DNA of 64,000 nt from CAVZBT01 sp963773605 (GTDB lineage: Bacteria > Acidobacteriota > UBA6911): contig CAVZBT010000015.1 of the NCBI GenBank assembly GCA_963773605.1, forward strand, positions 1 to 64,000, in the 5' to 3' direction. The translations under genes were made by a program, and so were the position numbers. Below, piece by piece: positions 8,020-16,017 of this stretch. The notes below the pieces were generated by a model. The model had not been told where the DNA came from. It searched no databases and worked only from the letters and a program-made list of their open reading frames with translations. Each line of letters opens with the position of its first letter. The stretch's first letter is position 1.

Positions 8020-8453
8020 TTCTTCAACTCCGCCTCGGCCTGCCGCTTTACCAGTTCGAGGTAGTTCCGCGGATCAAGCAAACTCTGGTGGTTTACTTCC
8101 CGGTCGCTCAACTCCAGAACCACCATCCAACCCTTCCCGTACGGGTCCTGGTTGATGACTTCCGGGCTGCCCTCGAGCAGCGGGTTGATCTCGACGATTC
8201 TCCCTGCGACCGGTGTCGGCAGCGCTACGTTCACCTTGACGGTTTCGATGCTGCCGAACTCGTCTCCGGCCTGGAGCGCCGTGCCGGCGGGTTCGACGTT
8301 GGCGAAGGCGATGTCGCCGTTCACCTGCTGGGCGAAATCGGAGAGACCCAAACGTGCCCGCGAGCCTTCGACGGCCACCCAGATACCCGCATCGCTGAAA
8401 AGAAGTGTCTCGGGAACCCTGAAAGTGAATTTGTCGATGCTGACTTCCAGCAT
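8016..8453 (-). CDS. GcvH-like lipoyl-carrier protein in arsenic operon
   Basis: About 145 residues with the full GcvH hammerhead fold pattern. The lipoylation loop is GSIETVKVNVALPTPVAG (Lys about residue 73), followed by GRIVEINPLL and the GKGWMVVLEL strand. The ATG at 8453 has GGTGGCGA upstream; a GTG at 8462 is a possible alternative. No gcvT, gcvP or lipoate ligase gene is nearby. It lies between arsR and two DGC genes, overlapping the first by 4 bp. A swinging lipoyl dithiol carrier could deliver electrons or bind As(III), a known strong ligand of vicinal dithiols. A role in glycine cleavage is less likely here. Confidence 0.88.
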   Translation of the reverse strand: MLEVSIDKFTFRVPETLLFSDAGIWVAVEGSRARLGLSDFAQQVNGDIAFANVEPAGTALQAGDEFGSIETVKVNVALPTPVAGRIVEINPLLEGSPEVINQDPYGKGWMVVLELSDREVNHQSLLDPRNYLELVKRQAEAELKK

Positions 8454-8484
8454 GCTCGCCACCTTTCGTCAGCTGGCCCCGGTT

Positions 8485-8895
8485 TCAGGCGGGATTACCC
8501 TGGAGTTGCGCAGCATCGGAAACAGCAGCATCAGATCCCGCTGTTTCCAGCCGGCAGGTTCCGGCTGCGACGGCTTCGCGGAATCGCGCGAGGTCGGCCC
8601 GCATCTGTTCATCCTGCGGGCAGCAACGGTCCAGCAGCTCATAAAGCGCCTCGAGATGCGGACTGGTTGCTGCAGGAACGAGTGCATAGACCATGCGCGT
8701 CCCTCTCCGTTCATCCGTGACCAATCCGCCGTGTCTCAATGCGGCCAGGTGTCGTGAAACGGTAGGCTGTCGGATCCGGAGCACGGATTGGAGATCGCAC
8801 ACGCAGATTCCCCCAAGGCGAAGCAGATTCAGGAGACGCAGGCGCGTGGGATCCGCTGCGGCCTTCAGTATTTCGTCCAACCGACCCGATCGCAT
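8485..8895 (-). CDS. arsR: ArsR/SmtB family repressor, first gene of the leftward arsenic operon
   Basis: A 136-residue winged-helix protein: ADPTRLRLLNLLRLGGICVC, then the DNA-recognition helix QPTVSRHLAALRHGGLV. The CVCD box at the end of the first helix pair matches the As(III)/Sb(III)-sensing cysteine pair of the E. coli-type ArsR. Further cysteines (RCCPQDE) lie in the C-terminal tail. The start at 8895 has TGGAGGAAT upstream. The gene is divergent from a second arsR at 9264 and should repress its own operon. Confidence 0.93.
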   Translation of the reverse strand: MRSGRLDEILKAAADPTRLRLLNLLRLGGICVCDLQSVLRIRQPTVSRHLAALRHGGLVTDERRGTRMVYALVPAATSPHLEALYELLDRCCPQDEQMRADLARFREAVAAGTCRLETAGSDAAVSDAAQLQGNPA

Positions 8896-8922
8896 GGGTT
8901 ATTCCTCCATTTGTCTAGCAGG

Positions 8923-8959
8923 ATATTTAAATATACAGCTGAAAGGCTCATTGTTGCAA
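8923..8959 (-). promoter_or_regulatory. Promoter and candidate ArsR operator of the leftward operon
   Basis: On the minus strand, TTGCAA (8954-8959) and TATATT (8930-8935) are separated by 18 bases, a good sigma-70 pair. The -10 is embedded in a perfect 12-bp palindrome, ATATTTAAATAT (8923-8934), 28 bases before the arsR start. An AT-rich palindrome over the -10 is typical of ArsR/SmtB operators. Confidence 0.55.
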
Positions 8960-9211
8960 GGCGCTTGCGATGGTCATTGCCTTCCACTGCGAGGGTTGCA
9001 TCGCCTGCCACGTTCACGATGCGGTCGGAGCCTGGGCTACACAGGCAGGAACTGATTGAAACCATTATAGTAGACGTCATGATGGGAGGCGGACTGGCGT
9101 TGATGTATGCGGCGCAAGTCCAGGATGCGGTGCACAGTTCCAGCCAACGAACACCCGCCGTTAAGTGATCGAATGCATTGCAGTCTCGGGCTTTGCCTCA
9201 TACGGAATCCA

Positions 9212-9240
9212 TTGACTATATCCGTTAAACCGGTTATAAG
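9212..9240 (+). promoter_or_regulatory. Promoter and candidate ArsR operator of the rightward operon
   Basis: TTGACT (9212-9217) and TATAAG (9235-9240) are spaced by 17 bases. The spacer contains the palindrome AACCGGTT abutting the -10 box, a likely repressor site. The two arsenic operons thus have separate promoters in the 368-bp gap 8896-9263, with different palindromes. The rest of that gap shows no convincing gene. Confidence 0.55.
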
Positions 9241-9263
9241 AATACTTTCAGTGAGGTAACACA

Positions 9264-9668
9264 GTGAAGGATACGGCCGAATTCTTTGCGGTTCTCGCCG
9301 ACGAGGCCCGGCTCAAGATGCTCTGGCTCCTGTTTAATCACCGCGAGCTCTGCGTCTGCGATTTCATGGAAGTGCTCGGGATCACCCAGTCGAAGGCTTC
9401 CCGGCACCTTCGGATTCTATATCGGGCGGGCCTTGTCACCGACCGGCGCGATGGGTTGTGGGTGTACTACGCGCTTCGTCCCCTGGACCCGGGACTGGAA
9501 AAGGCCGAGCTTACGGAGCTCCGTGCGCACCTGGCCGGCCGACCCGCAGCCGCCCAGTTGCTCGAAAACCTGTCCGCCTGGCGCGGCCGCAACGGGGCGG
9601 AGTCGCGGCGCAGCCGCAGACCCGCATGCGGACCCGAGTCGCCAGACGCATGCTGCCCGAACGAATGA
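9264..9668 (+). CDS. arsR: ArsR/SmtB family repressor, first gene of the rightward arsenic operon
   Basis: A 134-residue winged-helix repressor with LADEARLKMLWLLFNHRELC followed by VCDF, the ELCVCD sensing box, and the recognition helix TQSKASRHLRILYRAGLV. The C-terminus ends in DACCPNE, an extra cysteine pair that could add to metalloid binding. The GTG start has GAGGTAAC upstream. It precedes the arsM fusion gene by 133 bp and differs clearly from the divergent ArsR, so each may control its own side. Confidence 0.93.
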   Translation: MKDTAEFFAVLADEARLKMLWLLFNHRELCVCDFMEVLGITQSKASRHLRILYRAGLVTDRRDGLWVYYALRPLDPGLEKAELTELRAHLAGRPAAAQLLENLSAWRGRNGAESRRSRRPACGPESPDACCPNE

Positions 9669-9801
9669 CTGTCGCCTCGAGGCTCAAGAGCTCCAATCAC
9701 CTCGAAACGTTTTACCGGAGGAGAGTCAAAGAAGCAACGTTGGCCATGCGAATTATGGCGACGCGTTGGGCGACATTCACACTCAGCAAGAGGGCTGCAG
9801 A

Positions 9802-11223
9802 ATGGATTCATCTGAGATTAGAGAGATCGTGAAAGAGAAGTACGGCCAGGCGGCCTCCCGGGTGAAGTCCGGGGTGGGCGGTTGCTGCAGCGCGTCGAGC
9901 GCGTCCGGCGAGGAGGACCCGATAACCCGGGATCTTTATGCCGCGGATGACAAGGCCCTGCTGCCGGAAGAAGCAGTCCTGGCTTCGCTCGGATGCGGCA
10001 ATCCCACCGCCCTCGCGGAGCTCAGTCCCGGTGAGATTGTGCTCGACCTCGGCTCCGGCGGCGGCATCGATGTCCTGCTGTCCGCCCGGCGTGTGGGACC
10101 GGGCGGCAAGGCATACGGCCTGGACATGACGGACGAAATGCTAGCTTTGGCCGAAAAGAACCGGAAGAAGGCGGGGATCGAGAACGTGGAGTTCCTGAAG
10201 GGGGAGATCGAACAGATCCCTCTGCCCGACAACTCAATCGACGTGATCATCTCCAACTGCGTGATCAACCTGTCGGCCGACAAAGACCAGGTGCTGACGG
10301 AGGCCTTCCGCGTGCTGAAGCCCGGAGGCCGGTTTGCTGTTTCGGACGTGGTTGTGCGCGGCGACATTCCTCCTGAAATCAGGAAGAATGTCGAGCTCTG
10401 GGCCGGATGTGTCGCCGGAGCATTGGAAGAGGGGCAATACGTCTCGAAACTCGCTGCCGCCGGATTCGAGAGCATCGACATTGAACCGACCAGGATCTAC
10501 AAAGCGGAGGATGCGCGGCAGTTTCTTCGAGACGCCGGTTTGGAAGCAGACTCGATCGCGGCGGCGGCGGACGGAAAGTTTGCCAGCGCCTTCATCCGAG
10601 CCCGCAAACCGGGTGCTGCTGCGGTGCGTCCGGCCAAGACCGTTTCCCTCCAGGTATACGATCCCGCTATGTGCTGTTCCACCGGAGTGTGCGGGCCCGC
10701 GGTGGATCCCGATCTGGCGCGGTTCGCCGCGGATCTGCAGTGGCTGGCCGAAAAGGGAGTTTCCGTCGAGCGATTCAACCTGGCGCAACAGCCCGAGGCT
10801 TTTGCCGCAAACGGGCAGGTCAGGCAGGCGCTCGAAGCCGAAGGCACGGATTGCCTGCCGCTGGTCCTCGTCAACGGCGTCATTGTCGGCAAGGGAGCGT
10901 ATCCCGGGAGAGAGCAATTGGCGCGGTGGACGCGCGTTCAAACGGAAGAGGCCACAGCGATATATACGGCGGCTGTTGCTGAGCTGGTGGCGATCGGCGC
11001 GGCCATCGCCTCCAACTGCGAGCCCTGTTTCAGGTACCACTTTGACCGTGCCCGGAAGCTCGGCGTTTCAAAGGAAGACATGGCGCTGGCGGTGAAAACT
11101 GCACAGATGGTCAAGGACAGCCCGGCCCGGTCCATTCTCGATCTGGCTGACAAGTACCTGAAGGGGCGCAGGACGGAAGTGGATTTGTTGTCTCTGCCGC
11201 GCGGCAAGGGATGTTGCTCATGA
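9802..11223 (+). CDS. arsM: Triple fusion: arsenite methyltransferase (ArsM) – ArsD metallochaperone – AhpD/CMD-like domain
   Basis: A 473-residue single uninterrupted frame. Residues 1-275 are ArsM: an N-terminal GGCCSAS cysteine pair, the SAM motif VLDLGSGGGIDVLLSARRVG, and the As(III)-binding cysteines in SNCVINLS and WAGCVAGAL. Residues about 283-370 are ArsD, with DPAMCCSTGVCGPAVDPDLA containing the Cys-Cys…Cys As(III) site. Residues about 385-455 resemble AhpD/carboxymuconolactone decarboxylase proteins, with the redox pair SNCEPCF. The tail ends in KGCCS. The enzyme would methylate arsenite with SAM; ArsD hands arsenite to ArsA, encoded next with a 4-bp overlap. The domain fusion is unusual. 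Confidence 0.9.
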   Translation: MDSSEIREIVKEKYGQAASRVKSGVGGCCSASSASGEEDPITRDLYAADDKALLPEEAVLASLGCGNPTALAELSPGEIVLDLGSGGGIDVLLSARRVGPGGKAYGLDMTDEMLALAEKNRKKAGIENVEFLKGEIEQIPLPDNSIDVIISNCVINLSADKDQVLTEAFRVLKPGGRFAVSDVVVRGDIPPEIRKNVELWAGCVAGALEEGQYVSKLAAAGFESIDIEPTRIYKAEDARQFLRDAGLEADSIAAAADGKFASAFIRARKPGAAAVRPAKTVSLQVYDPAMCCSTGVCGPAVDPDLARFAADLQWLAEKGVSVERFNLAQQPEAFAANGQVRQALEAEGTDCLPLVLVNGVIVGKGAYPGREQLARWTRVQTEEATAIYTAAVAELVAIGAAIASNCEPCFRYHFDRARKLGVSKEDMALAVKTAQMVKDSPARSILDLADKYLKGRRTEVDLLSLPRGKGCCS

Positions 11224-12986
11224 TGGGGCCCGCCTGTCTGCTCGAAAACCCGACCCGCATCCTGCTCTTTACCGGAAAAGGGGGGGTAGGCAAGACATCT
11301 CTGGCGTGTGCGACTGCCGTGGCGCTCGCGGACCGGGGTCGACGGGTTCTCCTTGTGAGCACGGATCCGGCTTCCAACCTGGACGAGGTGCTGGAAACCC
11401 GGCTCGGCTCCGAGCCAACGTCCCTGGCCAAAGTTCCTGGTCTGTCGGCCCTTAACATCGATCCGGTGGCCGCCGCTCGCGCTTACCGGGAGCGCATCGT
11501 CGGCGTCTACCGGGGAATTCTGCCGGAGGCTGCAATCGCCAGCATGGAGGAGCAGTTGTCTGGCGCCTGCACGGTGGAGATCGCGGCTTTCAACGAGTTC
11601 ACGAAGCTCCTGGGCGACCCCAAGGCGACCGCGGATTTTGATCACATCGTGTTTGACACCGCACCGACCGGTCACACACTCCGGCTCCTGAGTCTTCCCG
11701 GGGCGTGGACCGAATTCATGGCGGCCAACTCGACCGGCACCTCGTGCCTCGGCCCATTGGCGGGCCTGCAGGCACAACGCGCCGCGTACGAGGCGAGCTT
11801 GAAGAGGCTGTGCCGCCCTGCTGAGACCACCGTCGTCCTGGTCAGCCGCCCGGAGCCTTCTGCCCTCTCCGAAGCTGAAAGAACCCGGCTCGAGCTGAAG
11901 GAAGCCGGGGTCTTCCACCAGATTCTGGCGATAAATGGAATTTTCGTCGCCCGCGACAGTGGAGACCCGGCCGCCCGCGCACTCGAAGCCAGGGGCAAGA
12001 GTGCCATTGAACGCATGCCTGAAGGCCTTGCACAGATGCCGCGCCTGGGAGTTCCCTTGCTAGCCTGGGCTCCCATCGGGATTGAGCACCTCCGGTATGT
12101 GTTCGGTGCGGACTCTGCGGAAGCAAAGCCAGAGCCGCAGACAGGATCGAAGCAGGGCCTGCCCGGCATTCGGACTCTCGTCGACGAGTTGGAGAAGTCG
12201 GGACGCGGCGTGATCATGACGATGGGCAAGGGCGGCGTGGGGAAGACAACCATAGCGGCCGCGATCGCCGTCGAACTGGCGCATCGAGGCCACCGGGTCC
12301 ATCTGAGCACGACCGACCCGGCCGCGCACGTTGCCGGGGCGGTACGCGACCATGTCCACAATCTGACCGTCAGCCGTATCGACCCGAGAACGGAAACGCA
12401 GCGTTACACCCGGGAGGTTCTCGAAAAAGCGGCTCCGCAGCTCGACGCCCGGGGTCGGGCCCTGCTGGAAGAAGATCTCCGTTCGCCGTGCACTGAAGAA
12501 ATCGCAGTGTTCCGCGCCTTTGCCCAGGAGGTTTCTCAAGGCGAGCATCAGTTTGTCGTACTGGACACGGCACCGACGGGTCACACGCTCCTGCTCCTGG
12601 ATGCGACCGAGTCTTACCACCGTGACGTGTCTCGGACCGCGTCCGAGATTCCCGAGGCGGTGCGGAACCTGCTGCCCCGACTTCGCGACGGACTCTTGAC
12701 ACGAGTTATCCTGGTAACCCTGCCTGAGGCGACGCCTGTGCACGAGGCCGTGCGGCTCGAGGAAGACCTGGCGCGAGCCGGGATTCGGCCGTTTGCCTGG
12801 GTGATAAACCAGAGCTTCTCGGGTAATGGATTCCGCGATCCGGTCCTGATTGCGCGCGGCAGGCGGGAGTTGCCTTACATCAATGAAGTACTGGAAAGAC
12901 ATTCCCGGCGTCAGGCTCTGGTTCCCTGGCAGCCGGACGAACCCGTCGGGCCGGAGAGACTGCGAGACCTGGTCAATTCAAATTAA
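11220..12986 (+). CDS. arsA: Arsenical pump-driving ATPase
   Basis: A 588-residue duplicated ATPase. Each half has a deviant Walker A (TGKGGVGKTS near the N-terminus and MGKGGVGKTT near residue 340) and a DTAPTGHTLRLL/DTAPTGHTLLLL signal motif. The cysteines matching E. coli ArsA Cys113, Cys172 and Cys422 are in SGACTVEIAAF, GTSCLGP and SPCTEEIAVF, so the metalloid site appears complete. ArsA energises arsenite export, here probably through Acr3 encoded downstream. The start at 11220 overlaps the arsM fusion stop (ATGA); an upstream ATG at 11211 is possible. Confidence 0.95.
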   Translation: MMGPACLLENPTRILLFTGKGGVGKTSLACATAVALADRGRRVLLVSTDPASNLDEVLETRLGSEPTSLAKVPGLSALNIDPVAAARAYRERIVGVYRGILPEAAIASMEEQLSGACTVEIAAFNEFTKLLGDPKATADFDHIVFDTAPTGHTLRLLSLPGAWTEFMAANSTGTSCLGPLAGLQAQRAAYEASLKRLCRPAETTVVLVSRPEPSALSEAERTRLELKEAGVFHQILAINGIFVARDSGDPAARALEARGKSAIERMPEGLAQMPRLGVPLLAWAPIGIEHLRYVFGADSAEAKPEPQTGSKQGLPGIRTLVDELEKSGRGVIMTMGKGGVGKTTIAAAIAVELAHRGHRVHLSTTDPAAHVAGAVRDHVHNLTVSRIDPRTETQRYTREVLEKAAPQLDARGRALLEEDLRSPCTEEIAVFRAFAQEVSQGEHQFVVLDTAPTGHTLLLLDATESYHRDVSRTASEIPEAVRNLLPRLRDGLLTRVILVTLPEATPVHEAVRLEEDLARAGIRPFAWVINQSFSGNGFRDPVLIARGRRELPYINEVLERHSRRQALVPWQPDEPVGPERLRDLVNSN

Positions 12987-13064
12987 GCCGCGCATTGATC
13001 CTAGGGCGGGTGTCGACGAGTTCAGCACACACGCCAGACGAACGTCAGATAGGAGGTAGCACGC

Positions 13065-13286
13065 ATGCCCGCATACGATTTCTTTTGTGAAGACTGCCGA
13101 AACGAGTTTGAGATTTGGGGCACTGTTGAGGAGCACTCAAAAGGACTGGTGAAGGACTGCCCGTTCTGCGGATCCGACAAGATCGAACAGAAACTCAATC
13201 TCCTGAACATCATGAAAGGCGGCAAAGGCGGTTCGCGGGGACCGTCCTGCTGCGGCCCGAGTTCGGGATCCGGGTGCTGCGGTTGA
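13065..13286 (+). CDS. FmdB-type zinc-ribbon protein
   Basis: A 73-residue protein with an N-terminal FmdB zinc ribbon (MPAYDFFCEDC … CPFCGSDKIEQK). The Gly/Cys/Ser tail ends PSCCGPSSGSGCCG, with two CC pairs that could bind metals or As(III). A strong AGGAGG precedes the ATG. It sits 78 bp after arsA and about 205 bp before acr3. The FmdB family was named as a putative regulator in formamidase loci and has no firm biochemical role. Its presence and Cys-rich tail suggest an accessory role in the arsenic operon. Confidence 0.85.
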   Translation: MPAYDFFCEDCRNEFEIWGTVEEHSKGLVKDCPFCGSDKIEQKLNLLNIMKGGKGGSRGPSCCGPSSGSGCCG

Positions 13287-13491
13287 GCGGCTCAAAAACG
13301 ACGGGTCTGGCCAGGTTCAGAGGCGGCATTGTTGCCTCTGGTACTCGGCAAACGCGAGGTTCTGCGAGAGCTGCTGGCATTTTTATATAACGAATGTTGT
13401 TCAAAAACGGCGAGAACGTTTTCCGAATCGCAAAACCGACGGCGTGCTGCTGAATCTGTGTCGGGTCCCGTGGAATGGGAGAGCACTTAAT

Positions 13492-14578
13492 ATGAGTCGA
13501 GCCACTGTTGCGGTCGCAGCGAAACGGCTGAATGTCTTCGAACGATACCTGAGCCTGTGGGTCGGCGCCTGCATGGTTGTCGGCGTCGTCCTCGGCAAGC
13601 TCATGCCGGCTTCCATCGACAGCTTGCGGCGGATGGAATTCGGCAGCGGCAGCCAGATCAACATCCCCATTGCCGTCCTGATCTGGCTGATGATCATACC
13701 GATGATGATGAAGGTCGACTTTGCCTCGATCCGCAACGTCGGGAAGCGGCCGCGGGGCCTTTTGGTGACCCTGTTCGTCAACTGGCTGGTGAAGCCATTT
13801 TCCATGGCGCTGATCGCGTGGGTCTTTTTTCGATTGGTCTTTTCGCATATGGATTTCGCCGGCAGAGGCGGATCAGTACATTGCCGGCTGCATCATTCTG
13901 GCTGCGGCACCCTGCACCGCGATGGTGTTCGTCTGGAGCTACCTCACGGACGGAGATCCCGCCTACACGCTGGTGCAGGTTTCGGTGAACGACCTGATCA
14001 TGCTGGTGCTGTTCGCGCCGATCGTGCGGTTCCTGGTGAGCGGCGCCTCCTCACTGGAAGTGCCGTTCCGGGTACTGCTGTACGCCGTGGCGATCTTCAT
14101 CGTGATCCCCCTGACCGTCGGTGTGATTCTGCGCGGCTGGTTCATTCACAGAAAAGGGGTTGAATGGTTTGAGCAGAAGCTGCTGCCGCGTTTTGCGCCG
14201 GTCAGCATGACGGCGCTGCTGGCGACGCTGGTATTGATCTTCGCGTTCCAGGCCGACAACATCACCGAGAAGTACCTGCACGTCCTGCTCATCGCGATTC
14301 CGATACTTATCCAGGTCTACTTCAATTCGTCGCTGACGTACGGGCTGATGCGGCTGTTTAAGGTCCCCTACTCGATTGCAGCCCCCGGGGCGCTCATCGG
14401 CGCGAGCAACTTCTTCGAGCTGGCGGTTGCGACGGCCATAGCCCTTTTCGGGCCCGGCTCGGGAGCGGCGCTGGCCACAGTCGTCGGCGTCCTCATCGAA
14501 GTGCCCGTGATGCTGTCGGTCTGCTCGGTCTGCAACCGGACGCGTCACTGGTTCAGGGTAGTGCAGCCGGCAACCTAG
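13492..14578 (+). CDS. acr3: Arsenite efflux transporter Acr3, frameshifted
   Basis: A polytopic membrane protein of about 360 residues, split by one extra base near 13862 (GAT TTC GCC GGC A GAG…). The first part has FERYLSLWVGACMVVG and VDFASIRNVGKRPRGLLVTL. The second has IILAAAPCTAMVFVWSYLTD with the Cys required for transport in this family, then NDLIMLVLFAP and a near-C-terminal GASNFFELAVATAIALFG. This combination is diagnostic of Acr3. It exports arsenite and may be driven by ArsA. The start at 13492 has GGGAGAG upstream. It ends the rightward arsenic operon. Confidence 0.9.
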
Positions 14579-14699
14579 TGGCACCGGCTATGTCGCCGCA
14601 TATCCCGCGGAGCAACGATGAAGAGCCTCGAAGCGGCCCCGCCGGCCGGATCTCTGCGGCAGCCGGTGGTTGGCCGATTTTGTTGGTGTCCACTGCGGC

Positions 14700-14900
14700 T
14701 ATTATGCTCGCCTGCTTGAACCTTGTCCGGCCCTTGGTGGTCGCGTCCACGCGCCTCGCACCGTCTTGAGCAGTTGCCAGGCTTTCTTGGAGGAGAGTCC
14801 ACTCCGGCCGACTTCAGCTTCTTTTCCAGAGCACGGTCGAGCAAGAACGCCAGCGCGCCAGCCCACGGCTCGGGTCGAACTCCAGGACAACGTCTCCGCC
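14700..14900 (-). pseudogene. Degenerate transposase C-terminal remnant (IS1634/IS4-like)
   Basis: On the minus strand one frame reads ALAFLLDRALEKKLKSAGVD and another SSKKAWQLLKTVR. Joined by a frameshift, they match the C-terminal block of IS1634-type DDE transposases. No N-terminal catalytic domain or inverted repeats are visible. The 488-bp gap 14579-15066 otherwise holds no gene. Near 15015-15050 there is a CACAGAGACACAGAG-type intergenic sequence. The remnant marks a past insertion at the edge of the arsenic locus. Confidence 0.55.
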
Positions 14901-15066
14901 CGGCGAAGGCTTAGAACCTAACCGCGGGCGGTCTTGCGCCTCCCTTTTCTACTGGCGTCTCGGTAATCTTCCCCTCATTATGCTCCCTTGAAAATGCGAG
15001 ACTGTCAAAAGGACTCCACAGAGACACAGAGCGCACAAAGTACACAGATGTCAGGAGAGGGAATTC

Positions 15067-15912
15067 ATGCTTGATGCAATCGCTTTCATCGGCGGCGGCG
15101 TGATGGCGGAAGCCATGATCGGGGGGCTGCTCCGAGGCAAACTCGTGGAACCGGACCACGTCTTCGCGGGTGAACCACACGAGGAGCGCCGGGCCGAGCT
15201 CCAAACCCGGTATCACATCCACGCAACCGCGGACAATCGCGCAGCGATAGGTGCCGCGAAGATCGTCGTCCTTTCGATCAAGCCCCAGATATTGACGCGT
15301 GTCTTGCCGGAGATCAAAGGCACGCTGCGCGATGAACAGCTGGTCATATCCATCATCGCAGGCGGGCGCATCGCCACGTTGAGCGAAGGTCTCCATCACA
15401 AAGCGATCGTGCGCTCGATGCCGAACACACCGGCGCAGGTCGGGGCGGGAGTGACAGTGTGGACCTGCACGGCAGTCGTGAGCGAACCGCAGCGCAGACA
15501 AGCAGCCGCGGTTTTCCAGGCCCTCGGCAAAGAGATTTTTGTGGACGACGAAAAGTACCTCGACATGGCGACAGCGGTCAGCGGCACGGGGCCGACATAC
15601 ACCTTCCTTGTTCTCGAAGCTCTGATCGATGCGGCGGTGCATCTCGGATTTTCGCGAAATGTTGCTCACGACATAGTAATTGAAACCATGCTGGGGTCGA
15701 TCCTCTTCGCACAGAAATCCGGAAAGCATCCTGCCGAACTGCGCAACATGGTAACTTCGCCCGGCGGCACGTCCGCGGAAGCCATCTATCAAATGGAGAA
15801 AGGCGCGCTTCGCACCGTGTTGTCAAAAGCGGTATGGGCGGCGTATCAGAAATCGCGGATGCTGGGCGAGACCGTGGGCAGGGCGGAGCCGCGCAAACCC
15901 GTGGACGCGTAA
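15067..15912 (+). CDS. proC: Pyrroline-5-carboxylate reductase
   Basis: A 281-residue enzyme reducing pyrroline-5-carboxylate to proline with NAD(P)H. Visible are the Rossmann loop FIGGGVMAEAMIGG, the SMPNTPAQVGAG stretch, SGTGPTYTFLVLEALIDAA, and the ProC signature MVTSPGGTSAEAIYQMEKGA. GAGAGG precedes the start. It lies 105 bp upstream of proB and co-directional with it, forming a complete proline biosynthesis operon. Confidence 0.95.
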   Translation: MLDAIAFIGGGVMAEAMIGGLLRGKLVEPDHVFAGEPHEERRAELQTRYHIHATADNRAAIGAAKIVVLSIKPQILTRVLPEIKGTLRDEQLVISIIAGGRIATLSEGLHHKAIVRSMPNTPAQVGAGVTVWTCTAVVSEPQRRQAAAVFQALGKEIFVDDEKYLDMATAVSGTGPTYTFLVLEALIDAAVHLGFSRNVAHDIVIETMLGSILFAQKSGKHPAELRNMVTSPGGTSAEAIYQMEKGALRTVLSKAVWAAYQKSRMLGETVGRAEPRKPVDA

Positions 15913-16017
15913 AGGGGTGGAGACTTCCACCTATCCACTGACCGGCGACGGGATGGAGGCCCTGGTCCAGGAGATCTTTCCCGCGCCTGGACAGGGAAAA
16001 AGCCAGGAAAGGAGAGT

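Noticed and set aside
8016..8453. Reading the GcvH-like gene as part of a glycine cleavage system
   Set aside because: No gcvT, gcvP or lipoate genes are nearby, and it lies inside an arsenic operon.
8896..9168. Small plus-strand coding frame between the two arsR genes
   Set aside because: It lacks a ribosome-binding site and recognisable sequence and overlaps the promoter region.
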